In this document: positions 44,089 to 55,969 of the stretch, piece by piece
Layout: the number at the start of each line of letters is the position of its first letter
Position numbering within the stretch: the first letter of the stretch is position 1
Source: Capronia americana
Lineage: Eukaryota; Ascomycota; Eurotiomycetes; Chaetothyriales; Herpotrichiellaceae
Reading direction: 5' to 3'
DNA length: 64,000 nucleotides
NCBI GenBank assembly: GCA_016110215.1
Contig: JADWQD010000008.1
Location: 62,001 to 126,000, forward strand
Translations under genes and position numbers: made by a program
The notes under the pieces: model-generated
Told to the model about the DNA's origin: nothing
Database searches by the model: none
The model's input: only the letters and a program-made list of their open reading frames with translations

Positions 44089-45000
44089 CTACTCCGGCTT
44101 CTGTACCGTAAGCAGGTCTGCATGCCCTGCTATCCGCAGCCAATCCCTTCGAATTCTATCCCGCACCGCGCTAACCTCCTCAGCTCCATCCTGCGCAGGA
44201 TCGATGTGGAACCGCTCCGGCCGGGTGCCATGGGCCATGTCAATGACATCGGCGATGCGCTGGGCTACATCACCCACATCCGCACCTGGCGGCTCAAAGG
44301 CCGCCAAAGAGTTGAAGACAGCGTCTCCAACACCTTCATATGGTGCCCGTGGGCCTTCGTACTGAGCCACGGTCTGGTGGTCCTCAGGATGACTCGCATT
44401 TTTGAAATGGTTGGTGCCGCTGGTGAAGGCTCCAGGCACCGCAACAACGCTCTCGATACCCCAGCGGCTTAACTCAAGGCGGTATGACTGTGCCAGGGCA
44501 TCCATGCCGGCTTTGGCAGCGAAGTATGGCGCAAGGAACGGCGGCGTGCTACCAAGAGTGCTGGAGCTGCCGACCCAGACGAGAAGGCCCGAGCGACGCT
44601 GGCGCATGTGTGGCAGAACCGCTCGATTGAGTCTCTGGGTGGAGAGCACATTCACGTTGTACAGATGTGCGAGCTGCTCTGGGGAGAACGCCTCGGTGGG
44701 TCCGTAGACCATGTGGCCGCAATTATGAATGATGGCATCGAGATGGCCCTCGGCCTGAAGAATATGCTGGACTGACGCGGATACGGAGTCATCCGACAGC
44801 ATGTCCTGCTGAACATGGCGCAAATCGGTCGCATTCTCGTCGTTGAAGGCTCGGATCGAATCGAGAGTCTCGGGTCGAAGGCTGTGGAGGCCAGCATAGA
44901 CCGTGTGGCCGCGCTTGGCTAGGGCCCGAGCAGTCAGCGCTCCAAACCCACTGGATGCGCCAGTTATGTTGATGACGAGACGTCCCGACATGACTTTCAT
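44089..45000 (-). CDS. Classical short-chain dehydrogenase/reductase, 303 aa
   Basis: Single frame from ATG 45000 (or in-frame ATG 44991). The coenzyme motif is TGASSGFG at 13-20. NCG at 93-95 replaces the usual NAG; Asn117 and SSS at 145-147 follow, with the active-site pair Tyr159 and Lys163 (YFAAK). The C-terminal part is long and binds the substrate (VAVPGAFTSGTNHF). The GFG ending and length suit the SDR group that includes 17-beta-HSD-like and fungal retinol-dehydrogenase-like oxidoreductases. Substrate unknown. The antisense frames are shadows. Confidence 0.88.
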   Translation of the reverse strand: MKVMSGRLVINITGASSGFGALTARALAKRGHTVYAGLHSLRPETLDSIRAFNDENATDLRHVQQDMLSDDSVSASVQHILQAEGHLDAIIHNCGHMVYGPTEAFSPEQLAHLYNVNVLSTQRLNRAVLPHMRQRRSGLLVWVGSSSTLGSTPPFLAPYFAAKAGMDALAQSYRLELSRWGIESVVAVPGAFTSGTNHFKNASHPEDHQTVAQYEGPRAPYEGVGDAVFNSLAAFEPPGADVGDVAQRIADVIDMAHGTRPERFHIDPAQDGAEEVSAVRDRIRRDWLRIAGHADLLTVQKPE

Positions 45001-45421
45001 GAAAGCTAGAAGCGCTTGAAAAAAAAAAATGAAGGAGCTCAGTAGCTGATGCTGTAGGAGTCAACGGTGACCGTGGAAGTTATTGTGCTAGTAGTCCTGA
45101 GACGGCACAACCGGCTAGAGCGCCGTTGATATAGTCCAGAGAGCCGCCAGTTGGTTGCAGCCTAGGCTGGCAAGAAACACATGAACCCTGTAGCGCCCAG
45201 CCAAAGCATTGCACTGCAGAAATCTAGCCTCCTCTCCCGTCGTGCCGCTGCGACTCAGCGGATTGTAATGATGATGGAAACGCCGGAACTATGGGGCCAG
45301 AAGACGAGGCATTCGCAATTCTTCATTGTCAAGCTGCAAGCGCAATCCCACCACCGCTGGCGCAATGGTTTAGCGCCATTCCTGGAGGCAAGAGGCGGCC
45401 GAATCTGCGACGGCTGCGGCG
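45001..45421. other. Intergenic, nothing recognised
   Basis: Promoter side of the SDR gene. An A10 tract lies near 45018. Nothing else seen. Confidence 0.4.
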
Positions 45422-46460
45422 TGCAGTGAATATCCTGGAGGCGATATCGTCGCTTGAGCACATCCTCACATGAAATTGTACACCCCGGAACTGGGCAGCC
45501 CGCCGTATTTCTGCGGTCCATCTTCCCGACCCAGTCCGTCACGTGTGATATCAAATATCTAGCCTGGAGAATTGTCGCATCCGCTCACTCGCCGACAGGG
45601 ACGGGTCGCCCGGGATCCCGCTATGAATAAGCAGGTCACATTAGACGGGGTTCGTTTGTGGGTGATCAGGTGATTTTGACAATGCTTCCTCCCGCTCTTT
45701 CACACCAGCGATCCAGCGGTCACAGAGAACACAGGTCTCCAAATCCGGGGATCTTGGTGAGGTATTTTTGGTGACATTGGTAGGTGTAGTTCCAATTCCG
45801 CGAAGCCGAACTCCCCCCGGAACCCGATGTTTCCCTTGAATCGGGTTTGCCTAACGAGGCCGCCATAACAGTGGCATTTATCTGGCTCTAAGCCTGATCT
45901 CACGGCCATCTCTGTCTTTGGTTTATAAAGAGCGATCATATCTTCAAGAACTTGACGGCCTTCAGGACTTCTCAAACACCCGATCGTAAACATACTCCTC
46001 GACAGACGGTCTTATTCAGGCATCAGTCGACGAATGCGCTCGAAGCGGGAACGGTGGCCACCGATGGATTGAAGTTCATCATTAGCTTCTTACTGACGTT
46101 CACCGGGCTGGGCTTCTTGTAGGCTGCGGAGTTCTGTATCTGAATTTTCCGTGGCTCTACATAGATCTCGCGGCGGCGGCGATCCTGTTCTTCCGAAGGA
46201 GGTTGCGCTTTCAGATCCGCAAGTTTCGCTTTCATCGAGACGAATTCTGGACTCGTCTCTAGCTCGTGCTCCTTCTCCGCGGCAGGCACTGGAAGAGGCT
46301 GGGATTGCGGGTTGCCGTCATACCGCAGAAAAGGTCTGCTACAATAGTGCGAAGCTTTCCTTGGAGGTAGGTGTCAGTACCAGGATTGTTAGGCTGGTAG
46401 TACCGGCGATGAGTTGTGTCGCTTATATGCCCACCATGGCCCATTCTCTGCGACGCTGAA
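45422..46460 (-). pseudogene. Decayed DUF3435/FluG-domain (tyrosine-recombinase-like) gene
   Basis: On the minus strand four blocks appear in the order expected for DUF3435 proteins. Near 46450: QRMGHGGHISDTTHRRYYQP, the part holding catalytic His/Tyr in tyrosine recombinases. At 46290-46150: ELETSPEFVSMKAKLADLKA. At 45980-45850: LRSPEGRQVLEDMIALYK and a GLEPDKCHC. At 45497-45422: a C2H2-like CPVPGCTISC ... LQDIHC. They lie in different frames with stops and gaps between them, so the gene is dead. DUF3435 proteins include the captain recombinases of Starship elements as well as other, unlinked copies. Flanking ends were not found. Further remnants may reach 47198 (a segment with LWRDLTAQFGREKDPIP). 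Confidence 0.7.
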
Positions 46461-48190
46461 TAGAGTGAGTCTGCATGGTGGATCAGTGGAAGTACTAGGA
46501 GAAACAAAAGAAGGAGGCCAGGAGAAGCTGGGATTCTGAGACGCTCATGAGGCTCACCTTTGTCTAGAGCCCAATCCATGCCCTTTGCGTCCCGCGCAAG
46601 CTAGGTGGCGAACGCTGGTTCTCTATGTTCGTTTCGAAAGACAATGAAGATGATATCCTGTAAATATGTCATGCATTAGACAGTATCTAATCCGCTAGTG
46701 GGTTAGGAAGCAAAGGAACACTTACTCGGTAGTACACTCCCCGGCCTGAACGTACAGGAGCAGTGGATTCCACGACCTTCGGATCCCTAGGCATTAGTAT
46801 TCATAAAAATCTTTCTCTCAGAGCCGTTCTCCTAGATATATCAGGTGCTTCGCCATTGCATAGCGGCGCTTCTGCTTGAAGAGAGGGTCTCGCTTTGCAG
46901 CTTGTTCCCGGACAAACTATGTCTCAAGAAGTAATGCCCAGATTAATGCTGTGCAAAGGAGTAGAAATGGTACGATGAACCGTACATTCGAGACAGATCT
47001 GACAGTGCTGGGAGGGATCGGGTCCTTCTCCCGCCCAAATTGCGCTGTTAAATCCCTCCACAGCTGCTTGACACTTTTGAAAGATGGAAGACTGCCTGGA
47101 CCCTCACAGAGCTCCATGCAGTATGTAACGCCATTCGTGAATTGCTTCAGGGTATCCAAGCCGTATGCGTCTGACCGGGTTTTTGTTGTATTCGACACAA
47201 ATTCTCGACAGAGTCAGCAAGCCAAAGTCGAGAAAAATACGAAGACACGAAAGACTCGGCCCGTACAGTTTTGGCGTCCCCGTAACGTATCTTTGTTCTA
47301 TCTTCTAACGGCTGGGAACAGGCTTTCCATCGATACCAGCTTGATCTAGTTCCGAGCCTTTCTCCTCAGCCCGATCGAGCTTTCGCCATGATATCGGGTG
47401 TGAATGGAAGGCTGATTTGAAATAGAGAAACAATCTCTAGCGGAAAGAAAGTGACGATAGGGAGCTCACGTACGCAGTAGTAAATCACGATGGGGCAGAA
47501 AATGCGGAGGGGAATGCTCCAACAAAAATTGTAAAACAACCACCAAATAGTGAAAGGAAAATCATGGAGGAGAGACGGGCGATCTTGTCAGGAACTGCGG
47601 CTCAGACGGGCATATAAGCTAAGAAATCCAGGTTCCGGGTATGAACATTATCAGGGAGCCCAACTGGGCTCTGGCCGTGGAGGGGGGCAGAAGGGTCCCC
47701 GTGGATTCCAAAATGATCCCATCGTCTAAAGCTGACAACGATGGTGTTTGATAGAGAGAGTGATGGTGGGAGCGGAGAGGAGCAAAGGGTGAGTAAAGGG
47801 TGAGTTGAGGGTGACCTGAGGGTGAGCCAAGCGGCGAGTGACCAATGACCGCAATCCAAGTACGTCACTGGGATAGCTCCCACCAGAGTGGTCAACCCCG
47901 GACGCCTAGAAGGCGGGGGAGGGGCGTCCTTAGCCTCAGGGTTCCGGACGCCATTGGCATGTGAGAGTGTCGTACAGTAACGAGCTACGTACTTGGTCGA
48001 GCTCGTGCTCGTGCCTCTTCGAGCTCTCCCTCTCCGACCCAGCCATTTGTAATCTCCTTCCTATCAGCTGTCCGTCACTCTACTCCCCTTCTTGCCGTGC
48101 ATACATACGTACTTACTTACCATAATACCACCTGTATTTCATCTGTTCAAGACCAAACATACGCACCAACCAACCGACCACCCACCCACC
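46461..48190. other. Intergenic with possible relic tail and 11-base repeat
   Basis: The left part (to about 47200) may hold further decayed pieces of the DUF3435 gene. The right part is the promoter of the next gene and has an 11-base-period repeat at 47785. No intact gene is supported. Confidence 0.4.
47785..47827. repeat. 11-base-period GGGTGA repeat, four copies
   Basis: GGGTGA starts at 47787, 47798, 47809 and 47820 with variable spacers. Non-coding. Confidence 0.85.
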
Positions 48191-48867
48191 ATGTCTTCGC
48201 CCCCCTGGCAAGACCGCCGCTTCATGTTCCCCGCCGGCAAGGAAGTCCACCAAGGCTCCACCCGCCGCATGTCGGGCTCTTCCTCCTCGTCCGCCACCGC
48301 CGAATCCCCCGTTCTGACGAATGCTGTCCCGGCCGCAGACACAGCCGCCACGCCGGCTCTCCCGGAATACCCCCTCGTGGACAAGAAGGTGCTCTCCAAC
48401 CCGGACGCCTGGGGCGGAGACAGGCGCTTCATAGGCAGAGCTGGCAAAGAGGTGCATGAACCAGCCAGAAGGCCCAGCGGCTCGAGCGCCACGAAACCGG
48501 AGGTGGTGCCGAAGAGCAGCTCACCACCTGCGGCCAGTACGGGAGGGGGCGGAGGAATCGCCGCAGCCATCGCGGGCAGGAGACGCGTGAGTACTTAACC
48601 CCATATTTACTGTGCTTGCGTTATTGTTGTCCCTGTCCCCAGACTTCACACTTGCTTTGATGCTTCGATGCCGTGGAAGCTGACCTGACCGCTCGGCCTA
48701 TGATATAGTCCTCCGCGTCTCAGGGCGGCGTCTTCTCGGGCCTCATGGCGAACCGAAGCAGCCACGAAGAGCGTCGGCAGGCGTGGGAAGACATGAAGCA
48801 ACCGGGGGGTTCGTTCGGGGGTTTCCTCTCGAACTTGGTGTCCGGAAAGCCTGCCGAGAAGAAGTAA
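48191..48867 (+). CDS. Small Ser/Gly-rich protein with a duplicated RRF-AGKEVH motif
   Basis: Exons 48191-48586 and 48709-48867 give 184 residues; the 122-base intron has a GTGAGT donor and ATAG acceptor. The N-terminal motif DRRFMFPAGKEVH, then RRMSGSS, recurs at about residue 78 as DRRFIGRAGKEVH, then RRPSGSS. Both copies carry a basophilic RRxSGS phosphorylation-like site. The linker is Ala/Pro/Ser-rich. Exon 2 encodes SGLMANRSSHEERRQAW and GGFLSNLVSG, a conserved-looking end. No signal or membrane segment. I recall similar short proteins in filamentous ascomycetes but no known function. Confidence 0.7.
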
Positions 48868-49955
48868 TATACGGAGGGAGTGCTGTATGTGCATCTCCGA
48901 CGGGAAATTGTGATATAGGCAGGGCGGAGGAGAGACACCCAGGTAGTCAATTTCATTGGAGATGCTATCTGTTCGCGGTTGATGGCCTGAGCATAAGCAT
49001 AGTGGTAGCATCACTCATTATCCCGCGCGGACAATGTTCCAGAGATTCTGGTATTGACGACCAGTTTCTATGCATTGTGTCGAATGTGAAGCCACTCTGA
49101 AGTACAACAGTTACATTTGGCGGCTTCTGCAGCATCATCACGATTATACTATTCTTGCAGTGCCTCGAGTTCTAGAACCTCCGCTTTCATAGTATAGCAA
49201 GTCGCGCGCAGCAAGCTTCTCAAAAGGCTTGTAATCAGACCGCTCTGCTGTGGTCGTCGTCGTCGCTGCTGGAGTGCAAACGAGCTGACCCGGACAAAAT
49301 AAAGTTGCGCCCCAGTGTTTTTCTTTTCTTCAGTCCGCGACAAAACACCAATTAAATCAATCACATCGAACAGCAGTAGCCGATATTCGAGATCATGCGC
49401 CTTGAATCCCTCGCACCACGGTCTTACGGCAACCATTCAATTGGCGCCTTGCTGCAGCATGCGACACACGCGTCGGGCGTCAACGTGGCTTGGACATGCA
49501 CGCCGCAAAGAATAAGGCCACCCATCACAATGCCGTAAATGCTACATCTGATCCGGTCACAGAGGAAACGGGGCAAACTGGCATTGCCGCTTTGGAGGGC
49601 TGCCGTGATTTGACATCGACCAAATCCACCCGAAGCCGCTCTGCGTCTGTGTAGATGCACCTTTTGCACAGCCTTAACATACAAGGTGTAAACAAGGTGT
49701 AGGCGTACCAGTACCATCCCCACTGAAAATCTGCCTGCGCTACTCCACGCCACCGCCGGGCAACGGCAACTTCTCTCAGATCATCGGATCCAATATAGCT
49801 GCGGAACCGAGCCTCTGGATTTCACAAGTTCTCTCCTTCTTCTTCCTGCTGCTCAACCGTCTTTGCCTGGGTAGCCCAACTTTGTCGATGTATGAAATAA
49901 AGATTTGGACCTATTCCTGATCCCATGAAGTATTTCAGTATCCACACAGCTCGCC
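48868..49955. other. Intergenic, nothing recognised
   Basis: About 1.1 kb between two plus-strand genes. A 95-codon minus-strand frame (49149-49436) has an ATG but no recognisable features. No repeats noted. Confidence 0.4.
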
Positions 49956-52485
49956 ATGGCATCGCCAATCCAATCGATGTTACGCCAACAACCTCTGAAC
50001 GTCACAGCAACAATTGGCTACCTATGCCTGGATGTCACAGTATGCTCCGCCCTCTTGGGTCTGCTGTACCTTTTCCTGCGCTTCGCACAGGTGGCTACTC
50101 GTCTGGTGGCTTGGGTTCTCGATGGCATACTGCGCCCAGTCATCGACACCGCCATTTTTGTCATAGCTTTGCCATTTTGCGCTCTAGAAAGATATTTGGA
50201 CTCGGCATTCCGCCCCACAACACAAGTCGTGCAATACCTTGACCTGGACCGTCGTCTTGCGGAGTTTCGAAAAAAGATATTATTGCATTCCGAAGATGAG
50301 CGCTGCGTGGCGACGGGTCTACCGACAGCTTTTCGGCTCCTGGCAGCCTTCCTCTGGCTCCTAAGCGAGGAGTGCAACAAACCGACCGCAGAAGAGGTCG
50401 AATTCTGTCAGATCATGGAGAGAAGGATGCTACCGGCGATCTTGAATGGCACTCATTATCATGCGCTTCCAGATACAATGTCATCGGACAACATCATATC
50501 CGAGGCATATGCAGCGGGACTTGGGGTCCCAATAAACCGGGACCCAGCCAAGAGACGCAGGTTTAGGAATGCCTGTGGCAGGGTGTTCACGTCAGTTGGC
50601 GTGGTCCTTGTTGATGTGGCATTCCCCGACGACCCTTCCAAGATTTGGCGGAATTGTCGATTTTACGTCGTCAAGACGTGCGCAGCTCCACTTATCATAG
50701 GGGATTCGTTTCTACGACATACAAGCACCCTGACGAATAACAAACATCGTTTGAAGAAATTGAGCTTCCCGGTGAAGACGCCGTGGAGGGTCTGCTATAT
50801 GGATGTACCCCGTCGACTACTCCACTGTTCAATCTACGGCAAGCGCGTGCTGGCTAGTGCCGATACTGGCTCAAACGTTGATCTGGTTTCCTTGGACTAC
50901 GCCATGCGCCGTGGATGGCAAATTCGCAAGATGCCAGCAGGTACTGGATCTATCTCACTAGCTGATGGGACGGTAAAGGAGATCACTGGATACGTCAACG
51001 TTTCTTTGCGCATCGCTGGAGTTGTCCACCTGCAAACATTGTATGTACTGGACGGGTTGATGTGCGACGTGCTACTTGGTGATGAGACCCTCGACAAACT
51101 TGATGTCTTCAATCGGTATGCGAACTATTTTGTTACGATGGGATGTGAAGGAGAGTCCGACATCTGCCACAACATATACTGGCTGAAGGCAGCCGACGAT
51201 CGCCTCCAACGGATTCTGCGAGGAGATTTCCCTCAGACTACTGCGAGCCACCTTCGACAAAATCGCTTTAACTGGATTAATGGTATTCCTATGTCCTCGA
51301 AAAGAAATGTAGAAGGTGAGGGGAATCCCTGAAATCTTTCTGCAGACATCTGGCCATGGCTAACGGGTTTTCAGCTTGGCACAATGCATTCACACGTGCA
51401 CTCTCTCATCTTGATAACAGGGAAGTAACGGCGCGAGATCGGGCCGGGCAGGCACTGGCGCGACTCGCTGGGGACGAACTTCGATGTGCTGAGCAACTCG
51501 AACGGCAGCGGGAAGAAAAGCATCGAGCAAGAATGGCCCGGATACAGCAACAACGTGACCTGTTCCTTGGTGACTCTCTTGCGACATCGTGAAACACCCT
51601 TCCGCAGACAGCCCTCGGCGGCACGAGGTTCTCCTCCGCTGGCCAAGAGTATTTGGTTGAGATGGAACCGAGGAAGCGGACCTTGATCAAGAGACTCAAA
51701 GACTGGCAACCTGATATTACGACCGAGTACTTTGGACTATTCAATATCCAAGCTGCGTGGGTGAAAAGCGTGGAGGACGCGGCGATGGTAGGTTCATATC
51801 ACCGCTACGGGGGAAATTGATTCCAAAGACCATCTGAGCTGCGCTTCAGCATGCTGGGAGATTACGTATACCCGACGCTGACGATGAGTATTCTCAGCTC
51901 CAGCCTTGTCCTGGAAGGAACACTGACAGGTTATGACAATGTGGTGGGGGGATAAACTCAATTTCGAAGTGAACCACAGGGCAAAGAGAAATGACATCGC
52001 TGACAAGTGCTATGAAGAGGCCCTTGCTGTTCTGAGAAGGCAGATTTCGAATGCTTCCTCAACAGAATGGAGGAGTTCCTGGCCCCCCTTTATTGATGCA
52101 TTCGATCCTAATGAGCAAAGCATTGCCGCTTTCCAGGTCAGACTCTCAGCAGATATAGCGAAGCCTGCGTCATTCTCCCAGTTTCGATATCAACGTTGTT
52201 CAGTGGAACCGGTTACGAATGACATATTCGATTCTATCCCTTCGGTGCAGATCGAAGAAGCCGAGGATATACACTGTCTGCGCGGAAGGAGAGCCTGTCG
52301 GCAACAGCCAGAACGGGCAATGGGAACTGTGCCAGGGCGAAAGATTGGTGGATGGCCACTCAAGTCATCTCGACTGTGCTGAAGTTGGATCTGGACCTCA
52401 TATCCAACCTGCCGACAGAAGTCGTAGGGGAAGTAACAAATGCAGGCAGAATTGGCCGCCGTATACGGACACAATGGCGAGCTAG
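49956..52485 (+). CDS. Membrane-anchored retropepsin-like protein (3' end unsettled)
   Basis: Proposed exons are 49956-51315, 51375-51569, 51612-51787, 51930-52136 and 52204-52485, giving 739 residues. Hydrophobic segments lie near residues 20-75. A retropepsin-like aspartic protease domain spans about 285-400: ADTGSNVDLVS holds Asp303-Thr-Gly-Ser, and a second strand ends VLLGDETL at 373-380. An upstream stretch (VLVDVAF...PLIIGDSFL) looks like half of a similar fold lacking DTG. The later exons encode a charged helical part (AEQLERQREEKHRARMARI) and WWGDKLNFEVNHRAKRNDIA. The second intron is only 42 bases, and after 52136 all three frames look partly protein-like (one ends at 52690), so the 3' end may be mis-spliced here or frameshifted. 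Proteolytic activity and substrate are unknown. Confidence 0.6.
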
Positions 52486-53593
52486 AAGGCGCTTTGTCCT
52501 AGCACCTACTGGCCCCCAAAATCCTGGAGAAGCGTCGCAGCCAGACTGTGGAATACGAAGGCCGGCTCTCAATTCTGAGTTCTGTATGAGCAGTGCAGAG
52601 CTCTTTGCGGGTCTCATGCTGGTGGCTCTGAGGGTGCATCGAGCGGCTGCATTATCGCTTCACAATACCTCACCGGCAAGCCATGGCTGACAGGGTGAAG
52701 TAATGGCAGTCACAAGCCTTGGTTTTCGCAAGGCGGGCTCGAGCTCGCCTGCTGCTTCCTATGCTGACATTCGGGGAACAACGCTTCTGGGCAATAGTTT
52801 CAGGAATGGAGAAGCCATTCATATATCTATGGACGATACTATGATCATCCCCACAATCGCCTGTCTGACAGAAAGGGGACGAATCGCAGCAGGACGATCG
52901 CCTTGGGACTGGAGCATTTGAGAGATCGCCAAAAGAAAAGAATCCCGACTCGGCCGAAGGGGAGGGATCTACATAGCGGATCAAGGAAATCAACCCCTAG
53001 TCGGTAGGCATCTTCAGCGCCGTGTCCTTGCATGGCACAGTAAGAACGATAGGCACTTTCTAGCCCAGAGGTTCGGCATTGCAGACACGCCAGCTCGCTG
53101 CATAGCACTGGCTCGTTTCTTGGAAGCCAGATTCCGGTGTTCACTGACTGACATTGGAATGGGAACTGCCGCCAGTGGACTACATGGCTCCAGATCGGGA
53201 AAGCACCGACGCGGTCGAGGGTATCCAAGAAAAAGGCGATGGTACTTTGTGGCACGAGGATTGCCGGCGGACGGATGGAAGGATGCATCCATGGTAGAAC
53301 CACCGGATATTTAGGAGGAAGCCCTTTTTTGGTATCTTCTACACGCAGGGCTCGGAGTGCTTCGTGTACTGGATTCCGCTCGACGGATCTGAGTGGATAA
53401 ATCATGTATCAATCAGCTACTTACTTACGTTGGGTATCTCTGCTGAAGCGAATGGAATTGAGTAGCTAGCATTCCACACATCCATCATGGCTTGTCTAGC
53501 CGGCCCCATGTCACCTCCATCAGCTTCGCATGGCATGGCATGGCATGGCATTTCACCCGCCACTGCCCCGGTGACCAGTCACCCACCACTCAC
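52486..53593. other. 1.1 kb with no certain gene
   Basis: May contain 3' sequence of the retropepsin-like gene up to 52690. A 186-codon minus-strand ATG frame (52845-53405) has no recognisable domain. A TGGCA repeat at 53531 is listed separately. Confidence 0.4.
53531..53550. repeat. (TGGCA)4 repeat
   Basis: Four perfect pentamers, preceded by GCA. In the 3' flank of the urea transporter gene. Confidence 0.9.
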
Positions 53594-55969
53594 TTATTCA
53601 CTCTTGACGACGACCTTCTCTTCCGGAGTCTGGTCACCGCTTGTCTCCTCGATCTCGGCCACGCGTCCATGGATGGCCGGGTGTCTCTTGCCTGTCACGT
53701 CCAAGAAGATCGACTTGACGGTATGGCCCATGGTCTTGCGGCCCTGCCAGAGCGGGAACAGTCCGACGGCGAAGGTGCTGCAGAAGAGCCAGAGGATGCC
53801 GACCACGACCCAGCCTGGAAAGCACAAAACGAAAAGTTAGCAGCGAAACCGAAGAGAGACACGCGCGATATGCCAAGAGAATAATGAATGGACGTACCGG
53901 TGAAGAACTTCTTGGAGAAGATGTAGCCTGTTCCGTATAGCGGCATGGGCCAGAGCACGAGCAGGGCGATGGTCATGAAGCCGGTCAAACTCCTGGAGAT
54001 GATGGCGGCTTTGTTCAGCTTGGTCTGCTCGGCGGCCTCTTGCTCGGCCGTGCGCGCCGCGATCTCGCGCTGGATCTCCGTGTCGACGCTGGCGCGGCGG
54101 ATGATCTCCGAGTCGTCGCCCTTGCGGATCTCGCGCATGGATACCCAGTCGTAGTTCTGCCGGCCGAACGCGTAGGTGAAGATCGGCACGAAGATGATCG
54201 GGCTGAGCAGGGCGGTCACGTTCCCGGCCAACATGGGGTTGTTGGACCCCGTGCAGTCGACGTTGAGAACGCCGCACTCTCTCTTCGCCGTTACGAGCCA
54301 GGCGATGAGCGCGCAAGCGAAGCCCAGCACAGGGGCCGCGGCCGCGGCCTGCCAGTTCTGGTCTTTCCACATGAGGGCCAACGTCGCTGGAATGACGGCG
54401 CTGGAGATGATGCAGCCCTGGAGGAGCAAGTGATTAGCGCTCGTCGGATCTCGTTATTTTTTGGGGGACTCACCATGAGGAGATAGAGATAGCCCATCGA
54501 TACACCGGCGTAGAACAAGCCGGTCGAGAACGAAGCCAGACATATGGCGTAAACGATACAAGCGGCGTGCGACATTCGGATCAAGAACTTTCCAGAGGCC
54601 TTGGGATTGATGTATGTCTGGTAGATATCATATGTCCAGATTGAGGATACCGCAATCAGCTCGGCCGACGATGCGGATGTGACGGCCATGAAGACCAACA
54701 GCAATGTCGCTGCGGCGCCGCCTTTGCCCAGAAGCGCCACGGCGGCGTAGGGCAGGACCAGGCCAGCGCTAACATCGGCGTGAGACATGCGATCGGGGTA
54801 GGTTGGGAAGACCGGGTTATTCTCCAGGGCCAGTGCCGCAAGACCCATGGTTGTAGCGCAGAGCCATGGTATTGCGAACCAGGAGAGACCTCCCATAACG
54901 TACCCGGGCAAAGCATCGACTGGAGAAGCGGCGATGGCCTTATTGTAGTATCCGTTGTCTAGGAACACTGTCCCAAAATTACCCACAATGTTGATGACGA
55001 AGAAGATGGCCCCTTCGTGGCTGCGCATGGTGAGATAGCTGCCGTCCTTGTTGCCGGACACCGGGTGTCGTTCTGCCGCGGCCACCAGCAACTCCCAGAC
55101 TTTGCCTGGGGAGCCAACAACTTCGTTGGTAGCATACGCGGAGAATGCAAACACGAAGATGATGACGAGAATGATCACCGTGTGGACGTAATCTGTCAAG
55201 AATGTCGCCTTGATACCGCCGAACATTGTGTAGAGAACGACGCCGATGGGCAGGAGGAAGCAAGCCGCAGCAGTGGGAACGCCGCAAAGAGCACTGGCCA
55301 CGGCGCTGCCGCCCGTCAACAGCATAGCAGTGACGAGGATGTTAGTCATGAGGCCGAACACCAGGAACACGATATGCGTGACAACGCCATATCTGGCCTT
55401 GATGACCTCGAGGAAGGTATGTGCGTTGGGCGCGCGACGTTTCAATCTGGGCGGTGTGAGCGCCATCAAACAGCCTGGATGTCGATGCTACTCACTCTAT
55501 AGCTAGCGTTGCGAAAAGCAGGATCTGAACAGTGGCGCCTGAAGCATACCAGAATGGGCCGGAGACACCGTAGGAATCTGCCTCGTGGTCAGTATTAACG
55601 CACTACTGTTTCGGAAAACCCTCGGACTGCAGCATTCTAGACAGCCTGGAAGCACTCACAGGCAACACCCGAGGACTGGAGCAAAGTGGCAGCCCAGGTC
55701 CAGCTCGATACCACAGCAGCAGCTACGAGACCAGATTTGACCGTTCTGCCGGCCGTGGAGAATTCTTCAGAAGTTTGGACCTGGACAAGTGTCGATCAGC
55801 AGAATGAACAGAGTTGGACAGCGATACCGCCTACCTCCCCGTGGTATCTCTTCAACGCCCAGGTGGTCCCAATCATACCAAGGGCAAAGGCAAACCCGAG
55901 CCCTAGGATGATGCCATAGCCGAACCCCTTGGACAGGGGCACAACGGCGGCGCCTGCGGTGTCTGACAT
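53594..55969 (-). CDS. DUR3: Urea/H+ symporter, DUR3 type (sodium:solute symporter family)
   Basis: Minus-strand exons 55969-55835, 55780-55660, 55577-55496, 55446-54474, 54417-53898 and 53814-53594 give 683 residues, with introns of 49-82 bases. The product has about 15 membrane segments. Landmarks are GFGYGIILGLGFAFALGM at the start, EEFSTAGRTVKSGLVAAAVV, SSWTWAATLLQ, GGIKATFLTDYVHTVIIL, VFLDNGYYNKAIAASP and TSASSAELIAVSSIWTYDIY. These match fungal Dur3 along their whole length. It imports urea, and in yeast polyamines, with protons at the plasma membrane. A cytosolic charged loop follows the segment with RQNYDW, and the tail is acidic (EEKVVVKSE). GATA sites upstream suggest nitrogen control. 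All splice joins keep the frame. Confidence 0.93.

Noticed and set aside
49149..49436. 95-codon minus-strand ATG frame
   Set aside because: Basic, low-complexity middle and no recognisable feature; not enough to call a gene.
52845..53405. 186-codon minus-strand ATG frame
   Set aside because: No known motif and no sign of splicing partners; it could be real, but nothing beyond openness supports it.
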